From positions 124,001 through 188,000 of the forward strand of contig NZ_FOBX01000008.1 of NCBI RefSeq assembly GCF_900109945.1: a DNA stretch of 64,000 nucleotides, in the 5' to 3' direction. Position 1 is the first letter of the stretch. Every line of letters starts with the position of its first letter. This stretch comes from Bradyrhizobium sp. OK095 (GTDB lineage Bacteria > Pseudomonadota > Alphaproteobacteria > Rhizobiales > Xanthobacteraceae). Shown here piece by piece: positions 23,792 to 32,586 of the stretch. The notes beneath the pieces are model-generated. The model had not been told where the DNA came from and searched no databases. It saw only the letters and a list, made by a program, of their open reading frames with translations. The translations under genes and the position numbers were made by a program.

Positions 23792-24892
23792 ATGTCCTCC
23801 ACGACCGCGCGAAAGAAGGAACGGAGCACGCCGGCGAATACGCCATCGGCTCGTCCCACATTGCTGCTCGCCTGGTACGACCGCCATCGCCGCCGTCTGC
23901 CCTGGCGCGCGATGCCCGGGGAGACATCGGACCCCTACCGCGTCTGGCTGTCGGAGATCATGCTCCAACAGACCACGGTGAAGGCGGTCGGTCCTTACTT
24001 CGAGAAATTCGTCGCGCGCTGGCCGGATGTCACGGGGCTCGGTCTGGCCTCGCAGGACGACGTGCTGCGGATGTGGGCTGGGCTCGGCTATTACTCGCGT
24101 GCGCGCAATCTCCATGCCTGCGCGGTCGCGGTGACGCGCGACCATGGCGGCACCTTTCCGGATACGGAGGAGGGCCTGCGCGCGCTTCCGGGCATCGGGC
24201 CTTACACGGCGGCGGCGATCGCGGCGATCGCCTTCGATCGCCACACGATGCCGGTGGACGGCAATATCGAGCGTGTGGTGTCGCGGCTCTTTGCCGTTGA
24301 AGAGGAACTGCCGCAGGCAAAACCTCTGATCCAGCAATTGGCGGCGACGTTGCTCGCGAACTCCCGCGCCGGCGATAGCGCGCAGGCGCTGATGGATCTG
24401 GGCTCTTCTATCTGCACGCCGAAGAAGCCGGCCTGCGCGCTATGCCCGTTCACTGAGGATTGCACCGCGCGTGTTCAGGGCACGCAGGACACCTTTCCGC
24501 GCAAGGCGCCGAAGAAGAGCGGAACGTTGCGTCGCGGTGCTGCCTTTGTCGTCACGCGTGGCGACGAGCTGCTTGTCCGCTCGAGGCCCGAAAAGGGCTT
24601 GCTTGGCGGCATGACGGAAGTGCCGGGCTCGGACTGGCTCGCCGGCCACGACGACGCGACGGCAAAGCAGCAGTCGCCGGACTTGAAGGGGTTATCGCGC
24701 TGGCAGCGCAAGGTGGGCGTCGTCACCCACGTCTTCACGCATTTCCCGCTGGAGCTCGTGGTCTACACGGCGAGGGCAGAAGCCCGCACCCGCGCACCCG
24801 CAGGCATGCGCTGGGTGCCGATCGCGACGCTGGCCGACGAGGCGCTGCCCAATGTGATGCGCAAGGTGATCGCGCACGCGCTGGATCTCTAG
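23792..24892 (+). CDS. mutY: A/G-specific adenine DNA glycosylase MutY
   Basis: A 366-residue base-excision enzyme that removes adenine opposite 8-oxoguanine. The order is the expected one: LPWR and EIMLQQT motifs, helix-hairpin-helix LPGIGPYTAAAI followed by VDGNIERV with the catalytic Asp, and the 4Fe-4S ligands spaced C-x6-C-x2-C-x5-C (CTPKKPACALCPFTEDC). A C-terminal NUDIX-like 8-oxoG recognition domain runs from about 245 to the end. The gene is divergent from higBA with 83 bases between starts. Confidence 0.97.
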   Translation: MSSTTARKKERSTPANTPSARPTLLLAWYDRHRRRLPWRAMPGETSDPYRVWLSEIMLQQTTVKAVGPYFEKFVARWPDVTGLGLASQDDVLRMWAGLGYYSRARNLHACAVAVTRDHGGTFPDTEEGLRALPGIGPYTAAAIAAIAFDRHTMPVDGNIERVVSRLFAVEEELPQAKPLIQQLAATLLANSRAGDSAQALMDLGSSICTPKKPACALCPFTEDCTARVQGTQDTFPRKAPKKSGTLRRGAAFVVTRGDELLVRSRPEKGLLGGMTEVPGSDWLAGHDDATAKQQSPDLKGLSRWQRKVGVVTHVFTHFPLELVVYTARAEARTRAPAGMRWVPIATLADEALPNVMRKVIAHALDL

Positions 24893-24962
24893 GCGACGCG
24901 CACTCTGCTGACATCAAGGTGGCAGCAGGACTGCGCTATGAGCGTCGAAATGGAGGCTCTCA

Positions 24963-25385
24963 ATGGTCAAGACGGCGCTGGATAATTTCAAGAGGCCGCC
25001 CTGCGCCGAGCTGTTGGGATGGCAATTGCTCGACGCCCGTCCCGAGGACGGCTGGATCAAGCTCCGCTTCGAGGGCAAGCCCGAGTTCTGCAACCCGGCC
25101 GGCTTCATCCAGGGCGGCATGCTCTCGGCCATGCTCGACGACACGATGGGCCCCGCCGTGCTGGTGATGAGCGAGGGCCGGCTCTACACCACCACCATCA
25201 GCATGACCGTGAATTTCCTCAGCCCCGCAAAGCCCGGGCCGATCATCGCCGAGGCAAAGGTGACGCAGCTCGGCAAGACGATTGCGTTCGTCGAGGCCAA
25301 GCTGATGGCGGAGGACGGCACGGTGCTGGCGACGGCGAGTGCGAGTGAACGGTTGCTGGAGGCGGCGAGGGTGGTGCTTCGGTGA
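24963..25385 (+). CDS. PaaI-family hotdog thioesterase
   Basis: A 140-residue single hotdog-fold protein. The conserved helix segment FCNPAGFIQGGMLSAMLDDTMGPA contains the HGG-like region (here QGG) and the general-base Asp typical of PaaI thioesterases, and TTTISMTVNFLSPAKPGPI forms the central strands. Such enzymes hydrolyse acyl- or phenylacyl-CoA esters; the substrate here is unknown. It lies 70 bases downstream of mutY on the same strand and is followed by a palindromic repeat. Confidence 0.88.
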   Translation: MVKTALDNFKRPPCAELLGWQLLDARPEDGWIKLRFEGKPEFCNPAGFIQGGMLSAMLDDTMGPAVLVMSEGRLYTTTISMTVNFLSPAKPGPIIAEAKVTQLGKTIAFVEAKLMAEDGTVLATASASERLLEAARVVLR

Positions 25386-25400
25386 GGCGGGCACCGGTTT

Positions 25401-25547
25401 CTCACTCCCTCGCCCCGTTCTTACGGGGAGAGGGTGGGGTGAGGGGCTCTCTCCGCGTATACGATTATGGTGAGACCTGTACCCCTCACCCGGATTGCAT
25501 CTTCGATGCAATCCGACCTCTCCCCGCAAGCGGGGCGAGGTGAAGAG
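25401..25547. repeat. Palindromic intergenic repeat (CCCTCTCCCC type), copy 1
   Basis: Outer arms CCTCGCCCCGTTCTTACGGG and CCCCGCAAGCGGGGCGAGG are inverted relatives, with inner arms around GGGTGAGGGG and CCCCTCACCC. Related copies occur at 39492 and 42488. It lies between convergent genes. Confidence 0.75.
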
Positions 25548-25565
25548 GAGCCCGCGGCTCGCTTA

Positions 25566-26846
25566 TTAGCTAACCCTCGCGCGCGCATCCTTGCTCACGA
25601 TCGCCGGCTTCGCATTCAGCGCTTCGACCTGGAACCCCGCGACGCGCTTGTAGTTCGCGGCGATGTCCTCCAGCTCCTTTTGCGACAGCACATCCGTGAC
25701 GACCTCAAAACCGTCGGGCGCGCGTTCCTCGACCATCTGCATCACCTGCTCGGGACCGTTCTTGCGGTTGAGCAGGACGAGGTCGGTGGTCGCGGGCCGC
25801 CGCTCGGCCTCATAGGCGAGCAGCGCGGCCTGCGTCGGGCCATGCGCCAGGATCTCGCGGGTGATGGTGCGGGCATCGAGGATCGCCTGCGAGGCGCCGT
25901 TGGAGCCGATCGGATACATCGGATGTGCGGCGTCGCCCATCAGCGTGACCTTGCCAAAGGTCCATTGCGACACCGGGTCGCGGTCGACCAGTGGATATTC
26001 ATAGGCATGCGGGCAGTTCCTGATCAGGCCGGGCACGTCGAGCCAATCGAACTGCCAGCTCTCGAACCAGGGCAAGAACTCCTCCAGCCGCGCGGTGCGG
26101 TTATAGTCCTCGCGCCGCCATTGATAGGTCGGCGGCATGTGCCGCTCGGCGACCCAGTTGATCAGATGATTGCCGGACGCGTCCGGCGCCTTCGAAATGG
26201 GATAGCAGACGAATTTCAAAATCTCGTGGCCGGCCATGATCATGGTCCGGCCGGTGAGGAAGGCTTTTGACGGCGTCACCCCGCGCCAGAGGATGCGGCC
26301 GTTCCAGATCGGCGGACCTTCTTTGGGGTAGAGCTTTTCTCGTGCGGCGGAATGAATGCCGTCGGCGGCGATCATGATCGTGCCGTCGTAGGTGCCCGCA
26401 GCCTTGCCGGTCGCCTTGTCGATGAAATCGGCGCGCACGCCGTTTGCCGTCTCGGTCCAGCCGGTCAGATGATGGCTGGTCAGGATATTGTCGCGGCCGA
26501 GCCGCTCGATGGCGGTGTCGAGCAGCAGCTGCTGGAGCGTGCCGCGATGGATCGAGAATTGCGGCCATTTGTAGCCGGCTTCCAGCCCGCGCGGCTCGCT
26601 CCAGATCGGCTTGCCGTGCTTGGAGAAATAGGCGAGCTCGCGGGTGCGCACGCCGCTGGCATCGAGCTTGTCCATCAGGCCGAGCTCGATCAGCTCGCGC
26701 ACCGCATGCGGCAGCACGTTGATGCCGACCCCGAGCGGCTTCAGCTCGGTGACGCTCTCGAACACTTTTACGGGAACGCCGATTCCGTGCAGGCTGAGCG
26801 CAAGCGTCAGCCCGCCGATGCCGCCGCCGGCGATGAGTACGGTCAT
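25566..26846 (-). CDS. FAD-dependent aromatic-type monooxygenase
   Basis: A 426-residue group A flavoprotein monooxygenase (UbiH/salicylate-hydroxylase type). The dinucleotide fold VLIAGGGIGGLTLAL is at residues 3-17, a DG motif (MIAADGIHSAARE) is near 165, and the second FAD motif VTLMGDAAHPMYPIGSNGA is near 305. These enzymes hydroxylate aromatic or similar rings using NAD(P)H and O2. No ubiquinone or aromatic-degradation genes are adjacent, so the substrate is undetermined. The GST gene is divergent, 142 bases away. Confidence 0.88.
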   Translation of the reverse strand: MTVLIAGGGIGGLTLALSLHGIGVPVKVFESVTELKPLGVGINVLPHAVRELIELGLMDKLDASGVRTRELAYFSKHGKPIWSEPRGLEAGYKWPQFSIHRGTLQQLLLDTAIERLGRDNILTSHHLTGWTETANGVRADFIDKATGKAAGTYDGTIMIAADGIHSAAREKLYPKEGPPIWNGRILWRGVTPSKAFLTGRTMIMAGHEILKFVCYPISKAPDASGNHLINWVAERHMPPTYQWRREDYNRTARLEEFLPWFESWQFDWLDVPGLIRNCPHAYEYPLVDRDPVSQWTFGKVTLMGDAAHPMYPIGSNGASQAILDARTITREILAHGPTQAALLAYEAERRPATTDLVLLNRKNGPEQVMQMVEERAPDGFEVVTDVLSQKELEDIAANYKRVAGFQVEALNAKPAIVSKDARARVS

Positions 26847-26988
26847 GACAATCCCCCCTCCAATTCCGGGCGTCTTGGCACAGGCGGGCGGATGTGGGCA
26901 ACTGCGAAGAGCAACGGCACTGAGAATGGCGTGCTATAGACCTGGCCGCCGACAGCCGTTAATTTCCAGCTTTCCAATGAGGTCAGAC

Positions 26989-27609
26989 ATGCTCAAGCTC
27001 TACTACGCCACCGGCACCTGCGCGCTCGCCACCTACATCACCCTGGAAGAGGCCGGCGCCGACTACACGGCCGAGCGGCTGAGCTTCAAGACCAACCAGC
27101 AGAACAGCGCGGACTATCTCGCGATCAACCCGAAGGGCCGCGTGCCCGCGCTGGTGACCGATCGCGGCGTCCTGACCGAGACCCCGGCGATGCTCGCCTA
27201 TCTCGCGCAGACCTTCCCCAGGGCGAAGCTCGCACCGCTCGACGATCCCTTTGATTTTGCCCAGGTGCAGTCGTTCAATTCCTATCTCTGCTCGACCGTG
27301 CACATCAACCATGCCCACAAGATGCGCGGCGCGCGCTGGGCGAGCGAGGAGAGCTCTTTCGCCGACATGAAGGCGATGATCCCGAAGACCATGGGCGCCT
27401 GCTTCAAGCTGATCGAGCAGAAGATGTACAAGGGGCCCTGGGTGATGGGCGATCAGTTCACGATCTGCGATCCCTATCTCTACACGCTCTCGACCTGGCT
27501 CGAGGGCGACAGCGTCGACATCAACGCCACGCCGAAGATCGCCGACCATTTCAAGCGCATGTCGGATCGGCCGGGCGTGCGCAAGGTGATGGACGCGCAG
27601 AAGGCGTGA
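26989..27609 (+). CDS. Glutathione S-transferase family protein
   Basis: A 206-residue GST. The thioredoxin-like N-terminal domain (residues 1-78) begins MLKLYYATGTCALATYI, with a Cys/Ser-region like the beta-class enzymes, and contains the cis-Pro in GRVPAL and TETPAML for glutathione binding. The C-terminal helical domain has the N-capping segment VMGDQFTICDPYL. The start at 26989 was preferred because the longer frame covers only the intergenic region and the shadow of the monooxygenase gene. Divergent from the monooxygenase; joint regulation is possible. Confidence 0.92.
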   Translation: MLKLYYATGTCALATYITLEEAGADYTAERLSFKTNQQNSADYLAINPKGRVPALVTDRGVLTETPAMLAYLAQTFPRAKLAPLDDPFDFAQVQSFNSYLCSTVHINHAHKMRGARWASEESSFADMKAMIPKTMGACFKLIEQKMYKGPWVMGDQFTICDPYLYTLSTWLEGDSVDINATPKIADHFKRMSDRPGVRKVMDAQKA

Positions 27610-27621
27610 GGCTCCTGGGAG

Positions 27622-27714
27622 CGTAGGGTGGGCAAAGGCGCAAAGCGCCGTGCCCACCATCTTTCCACGAGCACGACAAGAGTGGTGGGCACGCTTCGCT
27701 TTGCCCACCTTACG
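27622..27714. repeat. Palindromic intergenic repeat (GTAGGGTGGGCA type)
   Basis: CGTAGGGTGGGCAAAGGCGC and the distal CTTCGCTTTGCCCACCTTACG form inverted arms, with inner GTGCCCACCAT and GTGGTGGGCAC. Its right end contains the stop codon of the LysR gene. Confidence 0.75.
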
Positions 27715-28627
27715 AAGCCTTCCGCTTCTCCAGCTCCCGTCCCGTCTCCAGCATCAGCCGCCGCAGCCAGATCGAGCCCGGGTCCATCTGCGCCCGCGTC
27801 GGATGGAACATGAACTGCTCGTCGATCCCGGGGTCGAGCGGCGGCGTCACCGCGACGAGGCCGAGCTGTTTTGACAGCGCCGCGATCAGCCGGCGCGGCA
27901 CGAAGGCGACGAGGTCGGTGCGGGCGGTGACGTGCAGCGCTTCGAGATAGCCGGACACCACCAGTGAAATATGCCGCTCGATGCCCTTGCTGCGCAGCCA
28001 GGTGTCGATCAGATCCTCGCTGTTGCCGCGGATGATCACGCCGACATGGCGTGCGGCCAAAAACATCTCGCGCCGCTTCAGCTTCGCTCCCATGGGATGG
28101 CCGCGCCGCACCGCCAGCGCGTCGCTGTCGGTGTAGAGCAATTGGCGGTGAAAGCCCTTGAAGGCGTTGCCGATCGAGATCACGAGATCGATGGTGCGGG
28201 CGAACTCGGCGTGGAAGATCGCCGGCCCCCGCCACGGCACGACGTCGATGCGGACGTTGGGCGCAAGGCGTGTGACCTTTTCCATCAGCGGCGGCATCAA
28301 CAGCTCGACGGCGAGATCCGGCATCATCAGGCGGAATGGCCGTTCGCTGCGCGCGGCGTCGAAGTCCTCAGGCACGAACAGCCCGCGCACCTGGTCGAGC
28401 GCCTGCGCCAGCGGTGCGCGCAAGGCCTGTGCCCGGGGCGTCAACTCCATCCGCGCGCCGGTGCGCACCAGCAGCGGGTCGCCGAAGATGTCGCGCAAGC
28501 GCTGCAATGCATGGCTCGTCGCAGGCTGTGACAGGCCGATCCTCATGGCCGCGCGGCTGACATTGGCCTCGCGCAGCAATGCATCGAGCGCGGTGAGTAG
28601 ATTCAGGTCGAGCGAATTCAAATTCAT
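27710..28627 (-). CDS. LysR-family transcriptional regulator
   Basis: A 305-residue LysR regulator. The winged helix-turn-helix is at residues 1-65 (LDLNLLTALDALLREANVSR, then MRIGLSQPATSHALQRLRD), followed by the effector-binding domain. Homology begins at the ATG at 28627; the much longer upstream frame overlaps the divergent gene and is not credible. It is divergently transcribed from the NTF2-like gene, the classic arrangement for a LysR regulator and its target. ATAG and CTAT half-sites with a GATA-N10-TATC dyad at 28638-28655 lie between them and could be its operator. Its effector is unknown. Confidence 0.93.
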   Translation of the reverse strand: MNLNSLDLNLLTALDALLREANVSRAAMRIGLSQPATSHALQRLRDIFGDPLLVRTGARMELTPRAQALRAPLAQALDQVRGLFVPEDFDAARSERPFRLMMPDLAVELLMPPLMEKVTRLAPNVRIDVVPWRGPAIFHAEFARTIDLVISIGNAFKGFHRQLLYTDSDALAVRRGHPMGAKLKRREMFLAARHVGVIIRGNSEDLIDTWLRSKGIERHISLVVSGYLEALHVTARTDLVAFVPRRLIAALSKQLGLVAVTPPLDPGIDEQFMFHPTRAQMDPGSIWLRRLMLETGRELEKRKAS

Positions 28628-28718
28628 GGAGCGAATAGATATCATACCCGCTATCGATTTGAAGAATGTTGTAGGGCGAGCGATGATCTCCGTGTTGCCA
28701 CCACAAGGAGATGCCGCC

Positions 28719-29162
28719 ATGAGTGCGAGCGCCAACAAGAAACTGATGCAGGACATTTTCGCCGCCGCCGCCAGCCCGGATGCGGCCGTGCGCGATCGCT
28801 CCCTGTTCACTGCAAGCCTTGCCGACGACGCCAGATGGGTTGTCACCGGCCAGTATTCCTGGTCGCGCACCTTCACCGGCAAGGAGGCGATCCTGAACGA
28901 CCTGCACGGCTATGTGCGAACCCGCCTGCGCGACCGGACGCGCACCGTCGCCGAGCGCTTCATCGCCGACGGCGACATCGTCGTGGTGGAAGCCAAGGGC
29001 GACAATTTCACGCCCGGGGGCGTGCGCTACGACAACGACTATTGCCTGGTGTTTCGGCTGGAGGACGGCAAGATCAAGGAGATCAGGGAATATTGCGACT
29101 CGATCCTGACCGAGAAGGCGCTCGGTCTTTTTCCACAGACGCCGGCGAAGGTTGCGGGCTGA
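28719..29162 (+). CDS. NTF2-like (SnoaL-type) small protein
   Basis: A 147-residue cone-fold protein of the nuclear transport factor 2 / SnoaL superfamily. Visible features are an N-terminal helix (NKKLMQDIFAAAAS), a DDARWVVTG strand, FTGKEAILNDL, the FIADGDIVVVEAKG strands and VFRLEDGKIKEIREYCDS near the end. Members include isomerases, hydrolases and stress proteins, so no reaction is assigned. AAGGAG is well placed before the ATG. It is the likely target of the divergent LysR regulator. Confidence 0.85.
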   Translation: MSASANKKLMQDIFAAAASPDAAVRDRSLFTASLADDARWVVTGQYSWSRTFTGKEAILNDLHGYVRTRLRDRTRTVAERFIADGDIVVVEAKGDNFTPGGVRYDNDYCLVFRLEDGKIKEIREYCDSILTEKALGLFPQTPAKVAG

Positions 29163-29197
29163 CCGGATTGAGTCGTGTCTGGCGGGGGCTGGTTGAG

Positions 29198-29332
29198 ATG
29201 GTCCATATCAGGCGCGAACGGTCCCAGGTCCGGGTTCAGCTCGCCGCCATGAGCGAGCGGGAGCTTCAGGACTGCGGCATGACGCGGTCGGAGATCACCT
29301 ACGAGCTGAGGAAGCCGGTTCGGCGGAGCTAG
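29198..29332 (+). CDS. DUF1127 small basic protein
   Basis: A 44-residue protein whose body (RERSQVRVQLAAMSERELQD then CGMTRSEI) matches the DUF1127 domain. Such small Arg-rich proteins are abundant in alphaproteobacteria; some bind RNA and influence phosphate or stress physiology, but this one is uncharacterised. I start at the ATG at 29198; a TTG at 29168 would add ten residues and is also plausible. It follows the NTF2-like gene by about 36 bases. Confidence 0.75.
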   Translation: MVHIRRERSQVRVQLAAMSERELQDCGMTRSEITYELRKPVRRS

Positions 29333-29377
29333 AGAACGGAGGAGATACTGGCACCGCCTGCCTCCCAATTTCGTGTA

Positions 29378-29408
29378 CCGGCGGAACCTTTGGGTTCCGC
29401 CGGGCGTT
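29378..29408 (+). promoter_or_regulatory. EcfG-type general stress promoter overlapping a hairpin
   Basis: GGAAC at 29383-29387 and CGTT at 29405-29408 are separated by 17 bases, matching the alphaproteobacterial EcfG consensus GGAAC-N16/17-CGTT. The same bases lie in a perfect 11-bp stem (29378-29388 with 29393-29403), so the site may instead, or also, be a terminator for the DUF1127 gene. Placement fits a promoter for bphO, whose ATG is 54 bases beyond the -10 element. Confidence 0.55.
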
Positions 29409-29461
29409 TGCCCGCTTCCGGGGCAATCGAGCCCCCGGCATTGCGCGCGTTTGGGAATTTC

Positions 29462-30046
29462 ATGCTGGCTGGGGCTTCGGACGTATCAATACAGGTGGGC
29501 CGCAGCTTTCCTGGACTGCGTGAACGATTGAGAGATGCGACGGCGGCCGCCCACCGGGAACTCGATGCGCAGCTTTCGTCAGTCGATCTCACCGTCTTGT
29601 CCGGCTATCGCCGTTTCCTGCAAGCCAGCGCGGGTGCCCTGTTGCCGCTCGAAGCGGCCCTCGTGGACGCTGGCGTCGCCAGGATGTTTCCGGACTGGCT
29701 GGAGCGGTCGCGCGGTGCTGCGATCGCGGCCGATCTCGGACAGCTTGGCAGCGCTGCGCAATCCACCGTGTCCGTGCCGCCGCTGACGCGCAGCGGCATG
29801 CTCGGCACGTTGTATGTTCTGGAGGGCTCCCGGCTCGGCGCAAAGTTTTTGCTGAAGATGGTCGCGGATGCAGGCGATCCGCGCATCGGCGAGGCCACCG
29901 CTTATCTCAGCCATGGCGCAGGCCAGCGGCTCTGGCAGAGCTTTCTGGCAAAGCTCGCAAGCGAACAGGCCTGCGACGGGGATGAGGCGATCGAAGCGGC
30001 GTGCGCCGCCTTTGCCGCGTTCGAGCGAGCGGCGGACCGCGCATGA
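29462..30046 (+). CDS. bphO: Biliverdin-producing heme oxygenase
   Basis: A heme oxygenase of about 194 residues. The proximal heme ligand is the His in TAAAHRELDAQ, and the distal helix has the GTLYVLEGSRLGAKF stretch typical of bacterial BphO proteins. It opens heme to biliverdin, the chromophore of bacteriophytochromes, and here the next gene is exactly such a phytochrome, with stop and start overlapping as ATGA. I start at the ATG at 29462; a TTG at 29390 falls inside the putative promoter hairpin. Ferredoxin or other electron donor genes are not adjacent. Confidence 0.92.
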   Translation: MLAGASDVSIQVGRSFPGLRERLRDATAAAHRELDAQLSSVDLTVLSGYRRFLQASAGALLPLEAALVDAGVARMFPDWLERSRGAAIAADLGQLGSAAQSTVSVPPLTRSGMLGTLYVLEGSRLGAKFLLKMVADAGDPRIGEATAYLSHGAGQRLWQSFLAKLASEQACDGDEAIEAACAAFAAFERAADRA

Positions 30047-32586
30047 ACGAGGCGGTCAATCTCACCAATTGCGATCGCGAGCCGATCCACATTCCCGGCA
30101 GCGTCCAGCCGTTCGGTTTCCTGCTTACGGTGTTGTCGGACTTCACGATCTGCATGGCCTCGGACAATGTCGGCAGCTTCCTCGGGACTGACGTTGCCGA
30201 CCTGCTCCAGCAGCCGCTGTCGCGCATCATTTCGGAAGCCGCCGTCGCGACCATTCGCAGCCGCGTCGATCATCTGAGCGGGCCCGATGCGACCGAGCGC
30301 ATGTTCGGCGTCGAGCTCCAGGCTGGCAAGCCGCTCTACGATCTCTCGATCCATTTCTCCGGCGCCTATCTCGTCATCGAGGCGGAGCCGAGCGTCAACG
30401 AGCCCGGCGTCAATTCCGGCGAGCTCGTCCGCCTGATGCTGGAACGCATCCGCAAGACGCGCGGCATGACCGAGCTTGCCCGCGAGGCGGCGCGCCAGCT
30501 CAAGGTTCTCTCCGGTTTCGACCGCGTCATGGTCTATCAGTTTCACCCGGACGGATCGGGCGAGGTGATTGCGGAAGCCGCCGAAGCCGGGCTCGAAAAA
30601 TTTCTGGGGCTGCATTATCCGGCCTCTGATATCCCCAAGCAGGCCCGCATCCTCTACCAACGCAACTGGCTGCGCATCATCGCCGACATCAACGAGAAGC
30701 CGGCCGCGCTGCTCTCGACCGCCACGCATAATTCGGGGCTGCTCGATCTCTCCATGAGCGTGCTGCGCTCGGTCTCGCCGATCCACATCGAATATCTGCG
30801 CAACATGGGTGTCGGCGCCTCGATGTCGGTGTCGATCCTGCGCGACGGCAAGCTTTGGGGTCTGTTCGCCTGCCATCATTATTCGCCGCGCTATATCTCG
30901 TTCGAGAAGCGCACCGCATCCGAGCTTTTCGGGCAGATGTTCTCCTGGATCGTGGAGGGACGCGAGCGCGAGGGCGACGTTGCCTATGAGGCGCGGGCCC
31001 ATCAGGTCACGGAGCGGCTGATCGAGACCGCGGCCGCGCATGAGCACAGCCGGCGCGCGATCGTCGATTTCGTCGGCGACTTCCGCAAGATGATCGCATG
31101 CGACGGTGCTGCGGTCTGGTCCGACAACAAGGTCACGCTCGACGGCGAGACACCGACCGAGGACGAGGTCAAGGATCTGGTGGCCTTCATCAACCGGACC
31201 TCGCCGGGACGGATCTTTGCCAGCGCCGAAATTGCCAAGGTCTATGCCTCCGGACAGTCCTTTCGCGACCGCGCGGCGGGATTTCTCGCCATCCCGATCT
31301 CGCGGGCGCCACGCGACTGCCTGATCTTCTTCCGGCGCGAGGTGCTGCGGTCCGTGACGTGGGCGGGTGCGCCCGAGAAGGTCTACGAGGAGGGCCCGAA
31401 CGGACCTCGCCTGACGCCGCGCAAGAGCTTTGAGCTCTGGCAGGAGACGGTCGCGGGCCAGTCGAAGCCATGGTCCTCGGCTGACATCCGCATCGCGGAG
31501 AGCCTGCGCGTGACGCTGCTCGAGGTGATCCTGCAACTGTCCGACCTTGCCGCGCGCGAGCGCCGCAGTGCACAGGAGCGGCAGGAGTTGATGATTGCCG
31601 AGCTCAATCATCGCGTCCGCAACATCCTCAGCCTCGTTCGCGCGCTGGTGAACCAGAGCAAAGACACGGCCACCAGCGTCGACGAATTCGCCGGCGTGCT
31701 CGGCGGCCGCGTCCAGGCGCTGGCGCGTGCCCACGACCAGATCACCAATCTGAACTGGGCGCCGGTCGCACTCCGCTCGCTGGTCGAATCCGAGGCGGGC
31801 GCCTATCTCGGCGCGCGCGCAGGCCGCGTGAAGATGGGCGGGCCGGACGTCGCGCTCGATCCCAAAGCGTTCGCGACGCTGGCCCTGGTCGTGCACGAGA
31901 TGATGACCAATTCCGCCAAATATGGCGCACTCGCCGATTCCACCGGCCAGGTCGAGGTAGTCTGGCGTCTCGACCCGAATTCGAGCCTCGAGATCGAGTG
32001 GAAGGAGAGCGGCGGTCCGCCGGTGCAGCCGCCGACCCGCCGTGGCTTCGGCACCACCATCATCGAGCGCTCGGTGCCGTTCGATCTCAAGGGCGAAGCC
32101 GAGGTCCGCTTCGACCTGTTGGGCGTCCAGGCCAAGTTCGTCATTCCGCCCAATTTCGTCGAGCTGGTGCCGTCGATCACAGGAGCCGCCATGCGCGTAG
32201 AAGAGCAGCAATCCACCCGCTCCCGGATTTCCGAGACGGCCTTGATCGTCGAGGACAATCTGATCATCGCGATGGCGGCGGAGGTGATCCTGCTCGATCT
32301 CGGCGCGCGCCACGTCGACACGGCTGCGTCGGTCGACCAGGCGTTGCGCGCGATCGAGCGGACGCGGCCGGGCTTTGCGCTGCTCGATCTCAATCTCGGC
32401 AACGAGAGCAGCATCAAGGTGGCGTACAGACTGAAGGAGATCGGCGTGCCCTTCATGTTCGCGACCGGTTATGGCGAGCGTGCCCCGATCCCGGAAGACC
32501 TGTCCGCGGCCCCGGTGGTCCAGAAGCCCTACACGCTGGAAGTCGTCGAGCACGCGCTCGGCAAATTGCAGCCGCCGGGCGGCTGA
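30043..32586 (+). CDS. bphP: Bacteriophytochrome hybrid HWE histidine kinase with receiver domain
   Basis: An 847-residue red/far-red photoreceptor. The biliverdin-attachment Cys10 lies in the N-terminal PAS domain (NCDREPIHIPGSVQPFG); the GAF domain (about 130-310) has the YPASDIPKQAR motif and the conserved His region; PHY spans about 320-500. The kinase is of the HWE class, with phosphoacceptor His523 in ELNHRVRNILS. A C-terminal receiver domain (about 725-840) has Asp782 in LLDLNLG. This domain order matches Agrobacterium Agp2-type phytochromes. It is coupled to the heme oxygenase gene, which supplies the chromophore. No separate response regulator gene is adjacent; output may go through the receiver or general stress signalling. 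Confidence 0.95.
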   Translation: MNEAVNLTNCDREPIHIPGSVQPFGFLLTVLSDFTICMASDNVGSFLGTDVADLLQQPLSRIISEAAVATIRSRVDHLSGPDATERMFGVELQAGKPLYDLSIHFSGAYLVIEAEPSVNEPGVNSGELVRLMLERIRKTRGMTELAREAARQLKVLSGFDRVMVYQFHPDGSGEVIAEAAEAGLEKFLGLHYPASDIPKQARILYQRNWLRIIADINEKPAALLSTATHNSGLLDLSMSVLRSVSPIHIEYLRNMGVGASMSVSILRDGKLWGLFACHHYSPRYISFEKRTASELFGQMFSWIVEGREREGDVAYEARAHQVTERLIETAAAHEHSRRAIVDFVGDFRKMIACDGAAVWSDNKVTLDGETPTEDEVKDLVAFINRTSPGRIFASAEIAKVYASGQSFRDRAAGFLAIPISRAPRDCLIFFRREVLRSVTWAGAPEKVYEEGPNGPRLTPRKSFELWQETVAGQSKPWSSADIRIAESLRVTLLEVILQLSDLAARERRSAQERQELMIAELNHRVRNILSLVRALVNQSKDTATSVDEFAGVLGGRVQALARAHDQITNLNWAPVALRSLVESEAGAYLGARAGRVKMGGPDVALDPKAFATLALVVHEMMTNSAKYGALADSTGQVEVVWRLDPNSSLEIEWKESGGPPVQPPTRRGFGTTIIERSVPFDLKGEAEVRFDLLGVQAKFVIPPNFVELVPSITGAAMRVEEQQSTRSRISETALIVEDNLIIAMAAEVILLDLGARHVDTAASVDQALRAIERTRPGFALLDLNLGNESSIKVAYRLKEIGVPFMFATGYGERAPIPEDLSAAPVVQKPYTLEVVEHALGKLQPPGG

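Noticed and set aside
27710..28882. 390-codon version of the LysR gene
   Set aside because: The extra 85 residues precede the helix-turn-helix and overlap the divergent gene; the ATG at 28627 matches the family start.
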